Shown one piece after another: positions 8,443 through 18,890 of a stretch of DNA of 64,000 nucleotides; the stretch's first letter is position 1; each line of letters starts with the position of its first letter. The translations under genes were made by a program, and so were the position numbers. This DNA comes from Clostridiisalibacter paucivorans DSM 22131 (GTDB lineage: Bacteria > Bacillota > Clostridia > Tissierellales > Clostridiisalibacteraceae), in contig NZ_JHVL01000003.1 in the NCBI RefSeq assembly GCF_000620125.1, forward strand, positions 1-64,000, given 5' to 3'. The notes below the pieces were generated by a model. It searched no databases, was not told the origin of the DNA, and worked only from the letters and a program-made list of their open reading frames with translations.

Positions 8443-8803
8443 CGGAACTATTACCATCCTTTTTAGATAAGTCATTTAATATTTTAGAAATTCTAATACC
8501 ATTTTCTATTGAATCATCTAAATAAAATATAGGTTCCGGAGTATATCTAAGTTTCATATTATTGCCTATTTCTTTTCTAACAAATCCTGCCGCATTTTTA
8601 ATTGCTGTTAAAGTATTTTCTTTTTCTCCTTCATCTCCCAATACAGTTATATAAACTTTAGCATATCTATGATCTCTAGTAACCTCAACCTGTGTTACAC
8701 TGGTCATAGGAGATATTCTAGGATCTTTCAATCCTTTGATTAATAACCTACTTACAATTTTCTTTATTTCTTCAGAAATCCTAGCATTTCTTTTATTACC
8801 CAT
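8435..8803 (-). CDS. rbfA: 30S ribosome-binding factor A
   Basis: 122-aa KH-like protein for late 16S rRNA maturation and cold adaptation. It has RISEEIKKIVSRLL at the N-terminus, KDPRIS, and the family C-terminal signature RYTPEPIFYLDDSIENGIRI. It lies 25 bases after infB and overlaps nrnA by eight bases. The small gene ylxP, found before rbfA in B. subtilis, is absent. Confidence 0.95.
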   Translation of the reverse strand: MGNKRNARISEEIKKIVSRLLIKGLKDPRISPMTSVTQVEVTRDHRYAKVYITVLGDEGEKENTLTAIKNAAGFVRKEIGNNMKLRYTPEPIFYLDDSIENGIRISKILNDLSKKDGNSSDE

Positions 8804-8828
8804 AATTAATCACCTTCCTAAGAAAGTT

Positions 8829-10826
8829 CTATCTTTCAACTTCCTCCATAATGTAGGCCTCTATTACATCTCCCACTTTAACATCATTATAGTTCTCTAT
8901 ACCTATACCGCCTTCATAACCTGAAGCTATTTCCCTAACATCATCTTTAAACCTTTTAAGTGATGAAATACTTCCTTCATGTATAACGACATTATCTCTC
9001 AATAATCTTACTTCAGAATTTCTAGTTACCTTTCCATTCAATACATATACACCTGCAACAACTCCAACATTGGGAACTTTAAAAGTAGCCCTTACTTCTG
9101 CTCTGCCCAATATTACTTCCTTGTATTCAGGCTCTAACATTCCCTTTATAGCTGCCTCAATATCCTCTATTGCATTGTAAATGACTCTGTATGTCCTTAC
9201 ATCAACATTCTCCCTATTTGCCAAATCTAATGCTGTAGATGTAGGTCTTACATTAAATCCTATTACAATAGCATTAGATGCAGATGCCAACATTATATCT
9301 GTCTCTCTTATAGCACCTACACCACCATGAATAGGATTCACCTTAACTTCTTCATTACTTAGCTTTATCAATGATTGTTTTACAGCTTCTATAGACCCTT
9401 TTACATCAGCTTTTACAATAACATTTAAGTCTTTTACTTCACCTGTTTTTATTTGATCAAATAGATCCTCTAAAGAAATATTCTGTTTTGACTTTATTTG
9501 TTCCCTTCTTTGAGTATCTTTTCTATTACTAGCTATATCTCTAGCACTTTTATCATCTTCCACTGCATAAAGTCTATCTCCTGCTTCTGGTACCTCAGAG
9601 AGTCCCAATATTTCAACAGCTGAAGATGGCCCAGCTTTTTTTACTCTCTTACCATTGCTATCAACCATAGCCCTTACTCTACCACTAGCTACTCCTGATA
9701 CTACAGCATCTCCTACATTAAGAGTTCCTTTTTGCACAAGTACAGTAGCAACTGGTCCTCTGGCCTTATCTAATTGTGCGTCTATTATAGTACCTACAGC
9801 ATTCCTGTCAGGATTGGCCTTTAATTCTTGCATTTCTGAAACTAATAATATCATCTCTAATAATTCTTTAATACCTTCATTTTTCAATGCAGAAACTGGA
9901 ACAACAATTGTATCTCCACCCCAGTCCTCAGGTACAAGCCCTTGTTCTGTAAGCTCTTGTAGTACTCTATCAGGATTAGCTCCAGGTTTATCCATCTTAT
10001 TTACAGCAACTATAAGAGGAACCTCGGCAGCCTTAGCATGATTTATAGCTTCAATAGTTTGAGGCATAACACCATCATCAGCAGCAACTACTAATATGGC
10101 TATATCTGTTACTTGAGCCCCTCTTGCCCTCATAGATGTAAAAGCCTCATGTCCTGGAGTATCTAAAAATACTATATTCTTTCCATTTATCTCTACAGTT
10201 GATGCTCCAATATGCTGTGTTATTCCTCCTGCCTCCTTAGCTGTAACATGGGATTTTCTAATTGCATCTAATAGAGATGTCTTACCATGGTCTACATGGC
10301 CCATTACAGTTATTACAGGTGGTCTTGGAATAAGATCCTCTGGTGCGTCTTCATAATCTAATTGTTCTTCTTCTTTTTCCTCAATAGTCTTTTTCTGAAT
10401 TACAGTATATCCAAATTCTTCTGCTATAATAGTGGCTGTATCAAAATCAATTTCTTGATTCATACTGGCCATTACTCCAAATCCCATAAGTTTTGTTATC
10501 AATTGTGTTGGAGATATGCCTATTTTTTCTGCAAAATCCTTTACCACTATTTTTTCTTCTGCTTCAATCTCTTTTGCTGAATCTGATTCTTCATCCTCTT
10601 CATCATTTGTTTTCTCAGTCTTTGTTTCCTCATTATTCTCTTTTATATCTTCTTCTACTTTTTCAGTCTCTTCAGAGAAAAAGTCTGATAGTATATCCGC
10701 TTCCTCATCTTCTATCGTACTCATATGGTTTCCTACTTCCATATCTAACTCTTTCATTTTTTCTATTAATTTTTTACTTGTCATTCCTAATTCTTTAGCT
10801 AACTGATATACTCTTTTTTTAGTCAT
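8829..10826 (-). CDS. infB: Translation initiation factor IF-2
   Basis: 665-aa GTPase that brings fMet-tRNA to the 30S subunit. Two IF2_N segments (residues 1-45 and about 90-140) flank a short acidic linker. The G domain has GHVDHGKT (about 177), [14 protein letters not shown] and SALK, followed by domains II-IV. The N-terminal region is short, as in many Firmicutes. The ATG follows AGGGGGTG. Confidence 0.97.
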   Translation of the reverse strand: MTKKRVYQLAKELGMTSKKLIEKMKELDMEVGNHMSTIEDEEADILSDFFSEETEKVEEDIKENNEETKTEKTNDEEDEESDSAKEIEAEEKIVVKDFAEKIGISPTQLITKLMGFGVMASMNQEIDFDTATIIAEEFGYTVIQKKTIEEKEEEQLDYEDAPEDLIPRPPVITVMGHVDHGKTSLLDAIRKSHVTAKEAGGITQHIGASTVEINGKNIVFLDTPGHEAFTSMRARGAQVTDIAILVVAADDGVMPQTIEAINHAKAAEVPLIVAVNKMDKPGANPDRVLQELTEQGLVPEDWGGDTIVVPVSALKNEGIKELLEMILLVSEMQELKANPDRNAVGTIIDAQLDKARGPVATVLVQKGTLNVGDAVVSGVASGRVRAMVDSNGKRVKKAGPSSAVEILGLSEVPEAGDRLYAVEDDKSARDIASNRKDTQRREQIKSKQNISLEDLFDQIKTGEVKDLNVIVKADVKGSIEAVKQSLIKLSNEEVKVNPIHGGVGAIRETDIMLASASNAIVIGFNVRPTSTALDLANRENVDVRTYRVIYNAIEDIEAAIKGMLEPEYKEVILGRAEVRATFKVPNVGVVAGVYVLNGKVTRNSEVRLLRDNVVIHEGSISSLKRFKDDVREIASGYEGGIGIENYNDVKVGDVIEAYIMEEVER

Positions 10827-10840
10827 ATATCATTCACCCC

Positions 10841-11161
10841 CTAATTATTTTCAGGTGATACACCATCAAAGAGCTTCAAAAATCCATTCAAAAACTCATT
10901 ATTACATACTGCTAATATAGATATACTTGATTTTCCAATGGAATACCCTATTTCATCTTTTTTACCAAATATTTTGAATGCAATGTTTTTACTATTACAC
11001 ATATTAACAAACTTCTTTTTAGTATTAAATGATGCATCATCAGCAATAAGTACAATCTTTGCTTTATTTTTTTTAATAGCATTAACACATGCAGTTTCAC
11101 CAACTTTTAAATACCCAGCACGGTTAGCTATCCCTATCATTGAATAAATTTTATTTACCAT
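10841..11161 (-). CDS. ylxQ: L7Ae-family K-turn-binding protein YlxQ
   Basis: 106-aa L7Ae/L30e-fold protein with IGIANRAGYLKVGETACVNAIKK-type and IVLIADDAS segments (GYLKVGETACVNAI, KAKIVLIADDAS). Firmicute YlxQ proteins bind kink-turn RNA in vitro; their cellular role is not settled. It lies in the nusA-ylxR-ylxQ-infB order and overlaps rnpM by 11 bases. Confidence 0.9.
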   Translation of the reverse strand: MVNKIYSMIGIANRAGYLKVGETACVNAIKKNKAKIVLIADDASFNTKKKFVNMCNSKNIAFKIFGKKDEIGYSIGKSSISILAVCNNEFLNGFLKLFDGVSPENN

Positions 11162-11423
11162 GGCTCTCTATCTCCTTTTGAAGCCTATCATAGACCTCAT
11201 CAGGTATATTTGTATTTAAATTTCTATTTAATCCATTGTTCTTCTTAGCCTTTATCAAACACTCAGTACTATTACAGATATATGCTCCTCTTCCATTCAT
11301 TTTACCTGTTAAATCAACGTTAATTTCATCTTCTTTATTTTTTACTATCCTTAGCAATTCTCTTTTATTTTTTCTTTCACCACAACCTACGCACTTTCTA
11401 AGAGGTACCTTTCTTTTTTTCAT
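11151..11423 (-). CDS. rnpM: YlxR/RnpM family nucleic-acid-binding protein
   Basis: 90-aa protein with the YlxR signature RKCVGCGERKNKREL and the GRGAYICNSTECL segment. B. subtilis YlxR has been renamed RnpM because it binds the RNase P RNA and modulates RNase P; older work also described effects on transcription. It is placed between nusA and ylxQ. AAGGGGTG precedes the ATG. Confidence 0.92.
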   Translation of the reverse strand: MKKRKVPLRKCVGCGERKNKRELLRIVKNKEDEINVDLTGKMNGRGAYICNSTECLIKAKKNNGLNRNLNTNIPDEVYDRLQKEIESHGK

Positions 11424-11441
11424 AAAACATCACCCCTTTTA

Positions 11442-12488
11442 CTAAACATTTTCTGTATTCATTTGTCCTTCACTCTTAATATCGATTTTCCAACTTGTGA
11501 GTTTGGCTGCTAACCTAGCATTCTGACCTTCCTTACCTATAGCTAAGGATAATTGGTAATCAGGAACAACAACAAGGGCTGACTTTTCTTTTTCGTTTAC
11601 ATCTACACTGACAACTTTAGCAGGACTAAGACTATTTGCAATAAATATTTCAGGATCTTTATCCCATGTGACTATATCTATCTTTTCACCATTTAATTCA
11701 TCAACTATAGCCTTAACTCTAGCTCCTTTATGACCAACACAAGCACCAACAGGGTCTACATTTTCATCTAAGGAATAAACTGCTATTTTAGTTCTAGAAC
11801 CTGCCTCTCTTGAAATACTGTATATGTCCACTATCCCATCATGTATTTCAGGAACTTCTAATTCAAATAATCTTTTAACAAATCCTGGATGTGTTCTTGA
11901 TAACAAAATTTGTGGTCCCTTTGTTGTCTTTTTAACTTCCAAGATATATGCCTTTATTCTATCACCTTGATTATATGTTTCACCTTCTATCTGTTCACTG
12001 GGAAGTAAAACGCCTTCTGTCTTACCTAGATTTACCATAACATTATTTCTGCTTACTCTTTGTATTAACCCTGTAATTATTTCACTTTCTCTACTATAAA
12101 ATTTCTCATATATAATCTCTCTTTCAGCTTCTCTTATTCTTTGAACAACTACTTGTTTAGCTGTTTGAGCTGCAATCCGACCAAAATTTTTAGGTGTAAC
12201 TTCTATTTTGACAATGTCTTCAATTTCATACTTGTTATCTATCCTCTTTGCATCTTCCAGAGCTATTTCTAAAAGATTATCTTCAACCTCATTTACCACC
12301 ATTTTATTGGCATATACTCTAATTTCTCCATCTTCCTTATCTATATATATTTCCACATTCTGAGAAGAACCAAAATTCCTCTTATAGGCTGAAACTAATG
12401 CAGCTTCAATGGCTTCAATCAAAGTATCCTTAGATATGCCTTTCTCTTTTTCAATTTCATCTAATGCCTGTATGAATTCAGCATTCAT
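11442..12488 (-). CDS. nusA: Transcription termination/antitermination factor NusA
   Basis: 348-aa protein with an N-terminal RNA polymerase-binding domain (MNAEFIQALDEIEKEKGISK), an S1 domain (residues about 130-200) and two KH domains (VGACVGHKGARVKAI and SLAIGKEGQNARLAAKLT). It has the short Gram-positive form without C-terminal acidic repeats. NusA stimulates pausing and hairpin-dependent termination. ATG 12488 lies ten bases after GGAGG; a TTG six bases upstream is less likely. The upstream leader with two hairpins may be its own target. Confidence 0.96.
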   Translation of the reverse strand: MNAEFIQALDEIEKEKGISKDTLIEAIEAALVSAYKRNFGSSQNVEIYIDKEDGEIRVYANKMVVNEVEDNLLEIALEDAKRIDNKYEIEDIVKIEVTPKNFGRIAAQTAKQVVVQRIREAEREIIYEKFYSRESEIITGLIQRVSRNNVMVNLGKTEGVLLPSEQIEGETYNQGDRIKAYILEVKKTTKGPQILLSRTHPGFVKRLFELEVPEIHDGIVDIYSISREAGSRTKIAVYSLDENVDPVGACVGHKGARVKAIVDELNGEKIDIVTWDKDPEIFIANSLSPAKVVSVDVNEKEKSALVVVPDYQLSLAIGKEGQNARLAAKLTSWKIDIKSEGQMNTENV

Positions 12489-12504
12489 CCCCAATAAACC
12501 TCCT

Positions 12505-12969
12505 TTAAAATTTAACAGCCAAATTTATTTTGGCAATAATATCTCTATCTATATTTATTACCTCGCCATCTTCATTCTCTATATCTAAACTCTTATCATT
12601 AAATCCTATGAGCCTTCCCATATGTTTTTTATGCCCTTTATAAGATTTATATAGACTAACCTCTACATCTTTTTTAATATTTAACTTTAAATCTTTATCT
12701 GTCTTAAGTGGTCTATCTAATCCAGGGGATGAAACCTCTAAAAAATAGTTTTCATCTATAGGGTCAACTTCATCTAATTTTTTGCTAAGTTTTTGACTTA
12801 TTTCCTGACAATCATCTATAGTTATCCCTTCAGGTTTATCTAAGTATATCCTCAAAAACATAGAAGCACCTTCTTTAACAAACTCTACATCTACTAGAAT
12901 ATAGTCTGTTTCAACTAATATCTCACTTACAATATCCTTAGTTACTTTTTCAATATCATTTTTCTTCAT
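12505..12969 (-). CDS. rimP: Ribosome maturation factor RimP
   Basis: 154-aa factor for 30S maturation, with the two-domain RimP pattern: LVDVEFVKEG, LRIYLDKPEGITIDDC and YFLEVSSPGLDRPLK. The open frame extends to 13047, but the ATG at 12969 has GGAGGTG five bases upstream and fits the family N-terminus. It is the first gene of the nusA-infB operon. Confidence 0.95.
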   Translation of the reverse strand: MKKNDIEKVTKDIVSEILVETDYILVDVEFVKEGASMFLRIYLDKPEGITIDDCQEISQKLSKKLDEVDPIDENYFLEVSSPGLDRPLKTDKDLKLNIKKDVEVSLYKSYKGHKKHMGRLIGFNDKSLDIENEDGEVINIDRDIIAKINLAVKF

Positions 12970-13102
12970 ATTTTCACCTCCATTGCTTGCATTAGAGATT
13001 AAAATAATATCTTTCCCTAATAATAATAATTTTAACTTAAATAACATTTCTTATTCTATAGATATATGATTATTTAATATACTTATATTTTTGCATAAAA
13101 AT

Positions 13103-13119
13103 TGGGCAGGGTTCTGCCT
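13103..13119 (-). terminator. Second leader hairpin before rimP (attenuator candidate)
   Basis: The minus-strand RNA forms a GGCAG/CTGCC stem with a four-base loop, followed by CCAATTTTTATG. The stem is short but the U-run is good. It is the second of two tandem terminator-like hairpins between polC and rimP. Confidence 0.5.
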
Positions 13120-13132
13120 TAAATAATAGTAA

Positions 13133-13158
13133 AAGGAAAGAGTGGGGTTCGCCCACTC
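13133..13158 (-). terminator. First leader hairpin after polC (terminator/attenuator)
   Basis: GAGTGGG/CCCACTC stem with a five-base loop, followed on the minus strand by TTTCCTTTT. It lies about 52 bases after the polC stop and about 20 bases after the predicted start of the rimP-nusA transcript. It can end polC transcripts and can also attenuate the downstream operon. Confidence 0.65.
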
Positions 13159-13185
13159 CTAAAATCAGCATAATTATTTACTTAT

Positions 13186-13214
13186 AATATATCATAAAAA
13201 TTTCTAAAAATCAA
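13186..13214 (-). promoter_or_regulatory. SigA-type promoter of the rimP-nusA-infB operon
   Basis: Minus-strand TTGATT (13214-13209, overlapping the polC stop codon) and TATATT (13191-13186) are spaced by 17 bases. The predicted transcript would begin about 13179 and run through both leader hairpins before rimP at 12969, a leader of about 210 bases. Confidence 0.5.
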
Positions 13215-16200
13215 ATGTTAAATAAACTTAGTTGGTTACTTTCCGGAAGACCTTTTAAACATCCATGAACTTTCAATGCCTCAACAGCAGTTTTGTTTAT
13301 TTTTGCTCTTTTCGTCAAGTCCTCTATAGATAAAAATTTTCCTTTTTCTCTTTCTTTCGCAATACTCCTAGCAGCATTTTCCCCGACACCCTGTAAAGAC
13401 TTTAATGGAGGTATTATACCTTGCTCCCCAATCAAGAATTTATCACTATCTGATTTATAAATATTTACTCTATCAAATTTAAAACCTCTGCAATACATCT
13501 CCAAAGCTACTTCTAATACAGTCAGAAGATTTTTTTCCTTTGCTGTCTTTTCATTACCCATATTCTCAAGTTCTTCTATTTTGTTTTTTACAACATCTTT
13601 TCCTTTTACTATTAATTCAGCATCAAAATCTACAGCTTTCATAGAAAAATACGTGGCATAAAACGCCTCAGGATAGTGCACTTTAAAATAAGCTATCCTA
13701 AAAGACATCATTACATATGCAACAGCATGGGCCTTTGGAAACATATATTTAATCTTTTTACAGGATTGTATATACCAATCGGGAATTTTCATATCTCTCA
13801 TATATTTTTCATCTTCTTCCGTAAGTCCTTTACCCTTTCTTACTTTCTCCATTATAGTAAAAGATCTTTTCTTTTCAAGACCATTATATATGAGATACAT
13901 CATTATATCATCACGTGTAGATATAACTTCACTTAATTTAGTTACACCATTCCTAACCAAATCTTGAGCATTATTCAACCATACATCAGTACCATGGGAT
14001 AAACCACTTATCCTTACAAGTTCCGCAAATGTAGTAGGTTTAGTATCTAAAAGCATTTGCCGCACAAATTTTGTTCCAAATTCTGGGATTCCAAAGGATC
14101 CTACTTCACTATTAATTTCCTCTTTATCGATACCTAAAACTTCAGTACTAGTAAATAAACTCATAGTCTTATTATCATCTAAGGGTATCTCTTGAGCATC
14201 CACACCAGTTAAATCCTCTAACATTTTTATAATAGTTGGTGTATCATGTCCTAGTATATCTAACTTTAGTATTCTTCCACTTATAGAGTGATAATCAAAA
14301 TGTGTTGTTATTACTCCAGAATTTTTATCATTTGCAGGATATTGTATAGGACTGAAATCATATATTTCTTTATCTCCAGGAACTATCATTACTCCGCCAG
14401 GATGTTGTCCAGAAGTTCGTTTTATACCAGTACATCCTTTAACTAACCTTGTAGCTTCTGCACTATTTAGTACCATTTCTTTTTCATCAAAATATTTTTT
14501 TACAAATCCATATGCAGTCTTATCTGCTATAGTACCTATAGTACCTGCTCTAAAAACATGTCCTTTACCAAATAATTCTTCAGTATACTGATGGGCATTA
14601 GGTTGATATTCTCCAGCAAAATTAAGATCTATATCAGGTTCTTTATCTCCTTCAAATCCTAAAAACACTTCGAATGGTATATCATGGCCATCTTTAATAT
14701 ATTTAGTCTGACATACGGGACAATATTTGTCCTCCATATCTACTCCAGAACCTACAGACCCATCAATTATAAAGTCACTATTTTTACAGTTTGGACACAC
14801 ATAGTGTGGAGGTAAAGGATTTACTTCAGTAATATCACTCATTGTAGCAACAAATGAAGAACCTACAGATCCTCTAGATCCTACTAAATATCCATCTTCC
14901 AAAGATTTTTTAACTAATTTTTGAGCAATTATATACATCACTGCATATCCATTCTGTATTATAGAGCTCAATTCTTTCTCTAACCTAGTTTCTACAATTT
15001 CAGGCAATACTTCACCATATATTTTTCTTGCCTTCTTATAAGTAATCTCTCTCAATTCTTCTTCTGCACCCTCTATTTTAGGAGGAAATGTTCCATCTGG
15101 TATAGGTAATAACTCTTCTATGCTATCAGCTATAGCATTAGTATTTGTAATAACAACTTCTCTAGCCTTTTCTTTTCCAAGATAAGCAAATTCATTAAGC
15201 ATCTCTTCTGTTGTCTTTAAATATAATGGTGGTTGATTGTCACTATCTTCAAATCCCTTACCTGCCATTAAAATCTTTCTAAAAACTTCATCCTGAGGGT
15301 CTAAGAAGTGTACATCTCCTGTAGCAATAACAGGTTTATTAAATTTCTCTCCTAAACTCACAATTTTTTTATTTATATTTCTCAACTCATCAACATCTTT
15401 TACCATGCCCTTATCAACTAAAAATCTATTATTACCTACAGGTTGTATTTCTAAATAATCATAGTAATTTACTATATCTCTTATCTCATTAAATCCTTTA
15501 TTTTTTAATATTGCCCTATATAACTCTCCAGCTTCACATGCTGTTCCCAAAATCAATCCTTCCCTATATCTATTTAAAATAGACTTTGGAATCCTAGGCT
15601 TTCTATAAAAATAATTTATATGGGATTCAGAAACCAATTTATATAAGTTTTTTAATCCCTTATAATTTTTAGCCAATAATATTATATGAAAGGATTCACT
15701 AGACTTATAATTTTGCCCTTCTACAGATAGTGTATTTAATTGATATAGCTTATTAACACCTCTTTCTGAAACCATATCTAAACACTTTAAAAGTATTTCT
15801 GCCGTAGCATAGGAATCATCCACAGCTCTATGATGGTTCTCAAGGCTAATATTTAAATGTTTAGCTACTACATTTAATTTATGTCTTTTTAATTTTGGAA
15901 ATAAATCTCTAGCTAACTGAAGTGTATCCAATACTGTATTATCAATGTTTATACCAATATCGGAAAAGTTTTTTGTTATAAATCCCATATCAAATTGAGC
16001 ATTATGAGCTACTAATACAGCATCACCAATAAACTCATAGAATTCAGGTAATATGTCCTCTATCTTAGGCTCACTTAAAACCATATTATCAGTTATACCA
16101 GTAAGTTTTACTATTTTTTCTGGTATCTTGACTCCAGGATTTACTAATTTACTAAACTTATCTACGATCTCATTATTTTTTATTTTTACTGCTCCTATTT

Positions 16201-17524
16201 CAGTAATTTTGTTATTTATAGGAGAAAAACCAGTAGTTTCTATGTCAAATACTACATATTCACAATCTATATCTTGTCCTTTGTCAAACAACACTACGGG
16301 ATTAGAGTCATTAACCACATATCCTTCTAATCCATAGATCATTTTTAATCCATATTTCTTTCCCGCATCCATACCCTCTGGAAAGCTTTGTACTACTCCA
16401 TGGTCAGTTATGGTCATAGCTTTATGTCCCCATTGAGACAGTTTTTTTGCCATGTCATCTATACTAGACATTCCATCCATATCACTCATTTTTGTATGTA
16501 GATGTAATTCTACCCTTTTATCTTCACTTTTATCTACTCTTTCAATTTTTTTTGTTATGGACATAGCTTTAGTCATCATTACCAATTCTCTAGAAAAAGA
16601 ATCAAAAACTATATCTCCTTTAATCTTTAAATTGGACCTTTCTTTAATTTTTCCCTCTAAAGACTCTTGTTGCTTCTTAGTGGCAAACAGCTTTACAACT
16701 AATGAACTAGTATAGTCGGTAACTTTATATATATATAATTTCTTATTTCCTTTAATATCCCTTGATTCTATATCAAATACCTCTCCCTCTATAGTTACTT
16801 GTCCAGAGTTTGTATTAATACTTGATATAGGAACCACTTCTTCATCAACTGCTTTACCATATACTATGCCAACAGCATTTCCACTATATTTTTTGTTATT
16901 TGAATTCTCATACTGGTCATTCCGTTTTGTGTCTTGTACTTGTATACTTTCCAATTTTTTTATAATCTTTTTTTCTTCAGCTTCTTTTATCTTATCATAA
17001 TCTAACTTTATATCTTCTGACTGTTTTTTTTCAATCTTCACTCCAATTTTTACTCCAAATTCTTTACAAAAAAAATCAGCTATAAGATTATCTATTTTTT
17101 TCTCTTTTAATTTAAAAAATCCATAATTATTTCTTACATCTATCTTAAAAATATTATTATTAAAACTCCATTTTAAATCTTCTATCCATGATCTGCTCGA
17201 AGGAATATTTTTGTTTATAATGTATAATATATTATTCCAATTTTCTTTGACCAAAACATTTAAATCTTCAATTAAACTAGAATCATAGTTTACTTTTAAT
17301 TCTATACATTCAAATTCTGCTAAATTCTTTTTAAATTGTTTTTTTATATAGTCAATATCACTATAATCTACTATTTCACTTGACTTGAAATAAATCTTAA
17401 TAGTTCTAGATTTTATATTGAGCAATACATTGTCTATTTGTAACTTTTTTATACTATTCTTTTTTATATCCAATCCAATATTTTTAAATATTTTTCCAGC
17501 TGTAGGCCTAGCAACAATAGTCAA
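13211..17524 (-). CDS. polC: DNA polymerase III alpha subunit, Gram-positive type (PolC)
   Basis: About 1437-aa replicative polymerase. In order: N-terminal domain and OB fold (to about 320), PHP domain with ELHLHTKMSDMDG, an inserted proofreading 3'-5' exonuclease (VVFDIETTGFSP, AHNAQFDMGF, HRAVDDSYAT), PHP continuation, a zinc-binding knuckle (CPNC...CPVC, about residues 895-935), the polymerase active site with EPDIDLNF, and a C-terminal HhH region. The TTG at 17524, eight bases after AAAGGGAG, looks the best start; a GTG at 17533 is also in frame but sits against the ribosome-binding site. Confidence 0.96.
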   Translation of the reverse strand: MTIVARPTAGKIFKNIGLDIKKNSIKKLQIDNVLLNIKSRTIKIYFKSSEIVDYSDIDYIKKQFKKNLAEFECIELKVNYDSSLIEDLNVLVKENWNNILYIINKNIPSSRSWIEDLKWSFNNNIFKIDVRNNYGFFKLKEKKIDNLIADFFCKEFGVKIGVKIEKKQSEDIKLDYDKIKEAEEKKIIKKLESIQVQDTKRNDQYENSNNKKYSGNAVGIVYGKAVDEEVVPISSINTNSGQVTIEGEVFDIESRDIKGNKKLYIYKVTDYTSSLVVKLFATKKQQESLEGKIKERSNLKIKGDIVFDSFSRELVMMTKAMSITKKIERVDKSEDKRVELHLHTKMSDMDGMSSIDDMAKKLSQWGHKAMTITDHGVVQSFPEGMDAGKKYGLKMIYGLEGYVVNDSNPVVLFDKGQDIDCEYVVFDIETTGFSPINNKITEIGAVKIKNNEIVDKFSKLVNPGVKIPEKIVKLTGITDNMVLSEPKIEDILPEFYEFIGDAVLVAHNAQFDMGFITKNFSDIGINIDNTVLDTLQLARDLFPKLKRHKLNVVAKHLNISLENHHRAVDDSYATAEILLKCLDMVSERGVNKLYQLNTLSVEGQNYKSSESFHIILLAKNYKGLKNLYKLVSESHINYFYRKPRIPKSILNRYREGLILGTACEAGELYRAILKNKGFNEIRDIVNYYDYLEIQPVGNNRFLVDKGMVKDVDELRNINKKIVSLGEKFNKPVIATGDVHFLDPQDEVFRKILMAGKGFEDSDNQPPLYLKTTEEMLNEFAYLGKEKAREVVITNTNAIADSIEELLPIPDGTFPPKIEGAEEELREITYKKARKIYGEVLPEIVETRLEKELSSIIQNGYAVMYIIAQKLVKKSLEDGYLVGSRGSVGSSFVATMSDITEVNPLPPHYVCPNCKNSDFIIDGSVGSGVDMEDKYCPVCQTKYIKDGHDIPFEVFLGFEGDKEPDIDLNFAGEYQPNAHQYTEELFGKGHVFRAGTIGTIADKTAYGFVKKYFDEKEMVLNSAEATRLVKGCTGIKRTSGQHPGGVMIVPGDKEIYDFSPIQYPANDKNSGVITTHFDYHSISGRILKLDILGHDTPTIIKMLEDLTGVDAQEIPLDDNKTMSLFTSTEVLGIDKEEINSEVGSFGIPEFGTKFVRQMLLDTKPTTFAELVRISGLSHGTDVWLNNAQDLVRNGVTKLSEVISTRDDIMMYLIYNGLEKKRSFTIMEKVRKGKGLTEEDEKYMRDMKIPDWYIQSCKKIKYMFPKAHAVAYVMMSFRIAYFKVHYPEAFYATYFSMKAVDFDAELIVKGKDVVKNKIEELENMGNEKTAKEKNLLTVLEVALEMYCRGFKFDRVNIYKSDSDKFLIGEQGIIPPLKSLQGVGENAARSIAKEREKGKFLSIEDLTKRAKINKTAVEALKVHGCLKGLPESNQLSLFNI

Positions 17525-17543
17525 TTCATTCACTCCCTTTAGA

Positions 17544-18206
17544 CTATCTATTGGATACTTCTAGTACCCCCTCTTGTTTACTTATCTCACTTAATAAATT
17601 TTGTCCTTGATTATCATCCTTTAACTTTACTAACATAGAAATAATTAAAATGTCCTCACTATTTTTCTCAAGTTCTATTCTATCAATGACTATACCTAAT
17701 TCCCCAGTAACTAATCCTATCTTTCCAATTTGACCCGGTTTGTTTTCAGAGACTATTCTTAGCTTCATAAATTTTCTTCTAGATTTAATTTTTGTCTCTA
17801 CTTTAGTAAATATAATTAATGTAATCAATATTATAATAACACTAAGTATAGAACCTGTATAAAATCCCGATCCAATAGCTAAACCCACACATGCAACAGC
17901 CCAAAGACTAGCTGCAGTAGTCAGACCCTTTACAGAGTCTCCTTCCTTTATTATAGTCCCCGCACCTAAGAATCCTATACCACTTATAACTTGAGCTGCC
18001 AATCTACCAGGATCTATATTAGTTTGATATTTATAAGTATCAAAAATATATAAACCCACCAGCATAACCAAAGTAGAACCTACACATACTAATATGTGTG
18101 TCCTAAAGCCGGCAGGCCTCTTTACACTCTCACGTTCCATTCCTATTAACCCTGATAATACTATAGATAATACAATCCTAAATACTATTTGTTTTGTTGA
18201 AATCAT
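17544..18206 (-). CDS. MgtC/SapB-family membrane protein
   Basis: 220-aa protein with about five N-terminal transmembrane helices containing the family signatures GLIGMERESVKRPAGFRTH and GIGFLGAGTI, then a cytoplasmic ACT-like domain (about 140-220, LRIVSENKPGQIGKIG). MgtC proteins are tied to low-magnesium adaptation and membrane ATPase control in some pathogens; in Firmicutes the role is mostly unknown. It sits between a glycosyltransferase gene and polC with gaps of 9 and about 19 bases, an unusual place, since B. subtilis has proS before polC. Confidence 0.85.
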   Translation of the reverse strand: MISTKQIVFRIVLSIVLSGLIGMERESVKRPAGFRTHILVCVGSTLVMLVGLYIFDTYKYQTNIDPGRLAAQVISGIGFLGAGTIIKEGDSVKGLTTAASLWAVACVGLAIGSGFYTGSILSVIIILITLIIFTKVETKIKSRRKFMKLRIVSENKPGQIGKIGLVTGELGIVIDRIELEKNSEDILIISMLVKLKDDNQGQNLLSEISKQEGVLEVSNR

Positions 18207-18215
18207 AAAAAACCC

Positions 18216-18869
18216 CTATCTTTTTCTACTAAACTCATCAAATTTCAACACCTTAATAACTTCCCAATACATCTTAACTCTTTCAGTTAGTCCTTTCATC
18301 AATCCCATTTTTTCTTCTTTCATTACATGAGTAAGATTTGATAAAGGAACTTCTTTATAATCTACATTATTAGTGCTGACGTATTTTGTTAGTGCTAACT
18401 CTATACCATATCTTGTCACATCTATATTTTTAATATCACTAATTATGCCTCTTTTCATAGCCCTTTGACCTGATAAAAAAGGTGTTATTTTCTGACCTAA
18501 ATCTGTAATTTTTCTTCCATCTTCAAAGACTCCAATAGTCATCTCGCATTCATCTAATATAACTGGCAATAAAAGGTCTGTAATATGTTTTTGTTTAAGT
18601 CCCAACAAATCTGCATCCAAAAACAATACAATATCACTGTCTGTTTCTCTTACTCCTGCATCTACTGCTCCGCCTTTACCCATATTCTTTTTTAGATCTA
18701 TGACTTCTGCACCAAAATTTCTTGAAATTTCAGCTGTTTTATCTGTAGAACCATCATTGACAACTATTATATCTTCAATCAAATCTACCTTTTTTAAAAC
18801 TGTAATTATATCTCCTATTGTTTTTTCTTCATTAAATGCAGGTATAATTCCAGTTATTTTATAATACAT
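18216..18869 (-). CDS. Family 2 glycosyltransferase
   Basis: 217-aa GT-A fold enzyme with the nucleotide-sugar motifs IIPAFNEEKTIG, VVNDGSTDKT and a DAD metal motif at residues 85-87 (LFLDADLLG), plus the GKGGA loop. There is no transmembrane segment, so it should act in the cytoplasm or at the inner membrane face. The acceptor is unknown. Position among isoprenoid and lipid genes (uppS, cdsA, dxr, ispG) hints at a lipid or polyprenyl acceptor, but that is inference. Confidence 0.82.
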   Translation of the reverse strand: MYYKITGIIPAFNEEKTIGDIITVLKKVDLIEDIIVVNDGSTDKTAEISRNFGAEVIDLKKNMGKGGAVDAGVRETDSDIVLFLDADLLGLKQKHITDLLLPVILDECEMTIGVFEDGRKITDLGQKITPFLSGQRAMKRGIISDIKNIDVTRYGIELALTKYVSTNNVDYKEVPLSNLTHVMKEEKMGLMKGLTERVKMYWEVIKVLKFDEFSRKR

Positions 18870-18890
18870 TAAATTCCCCCCTAAAGGTTC

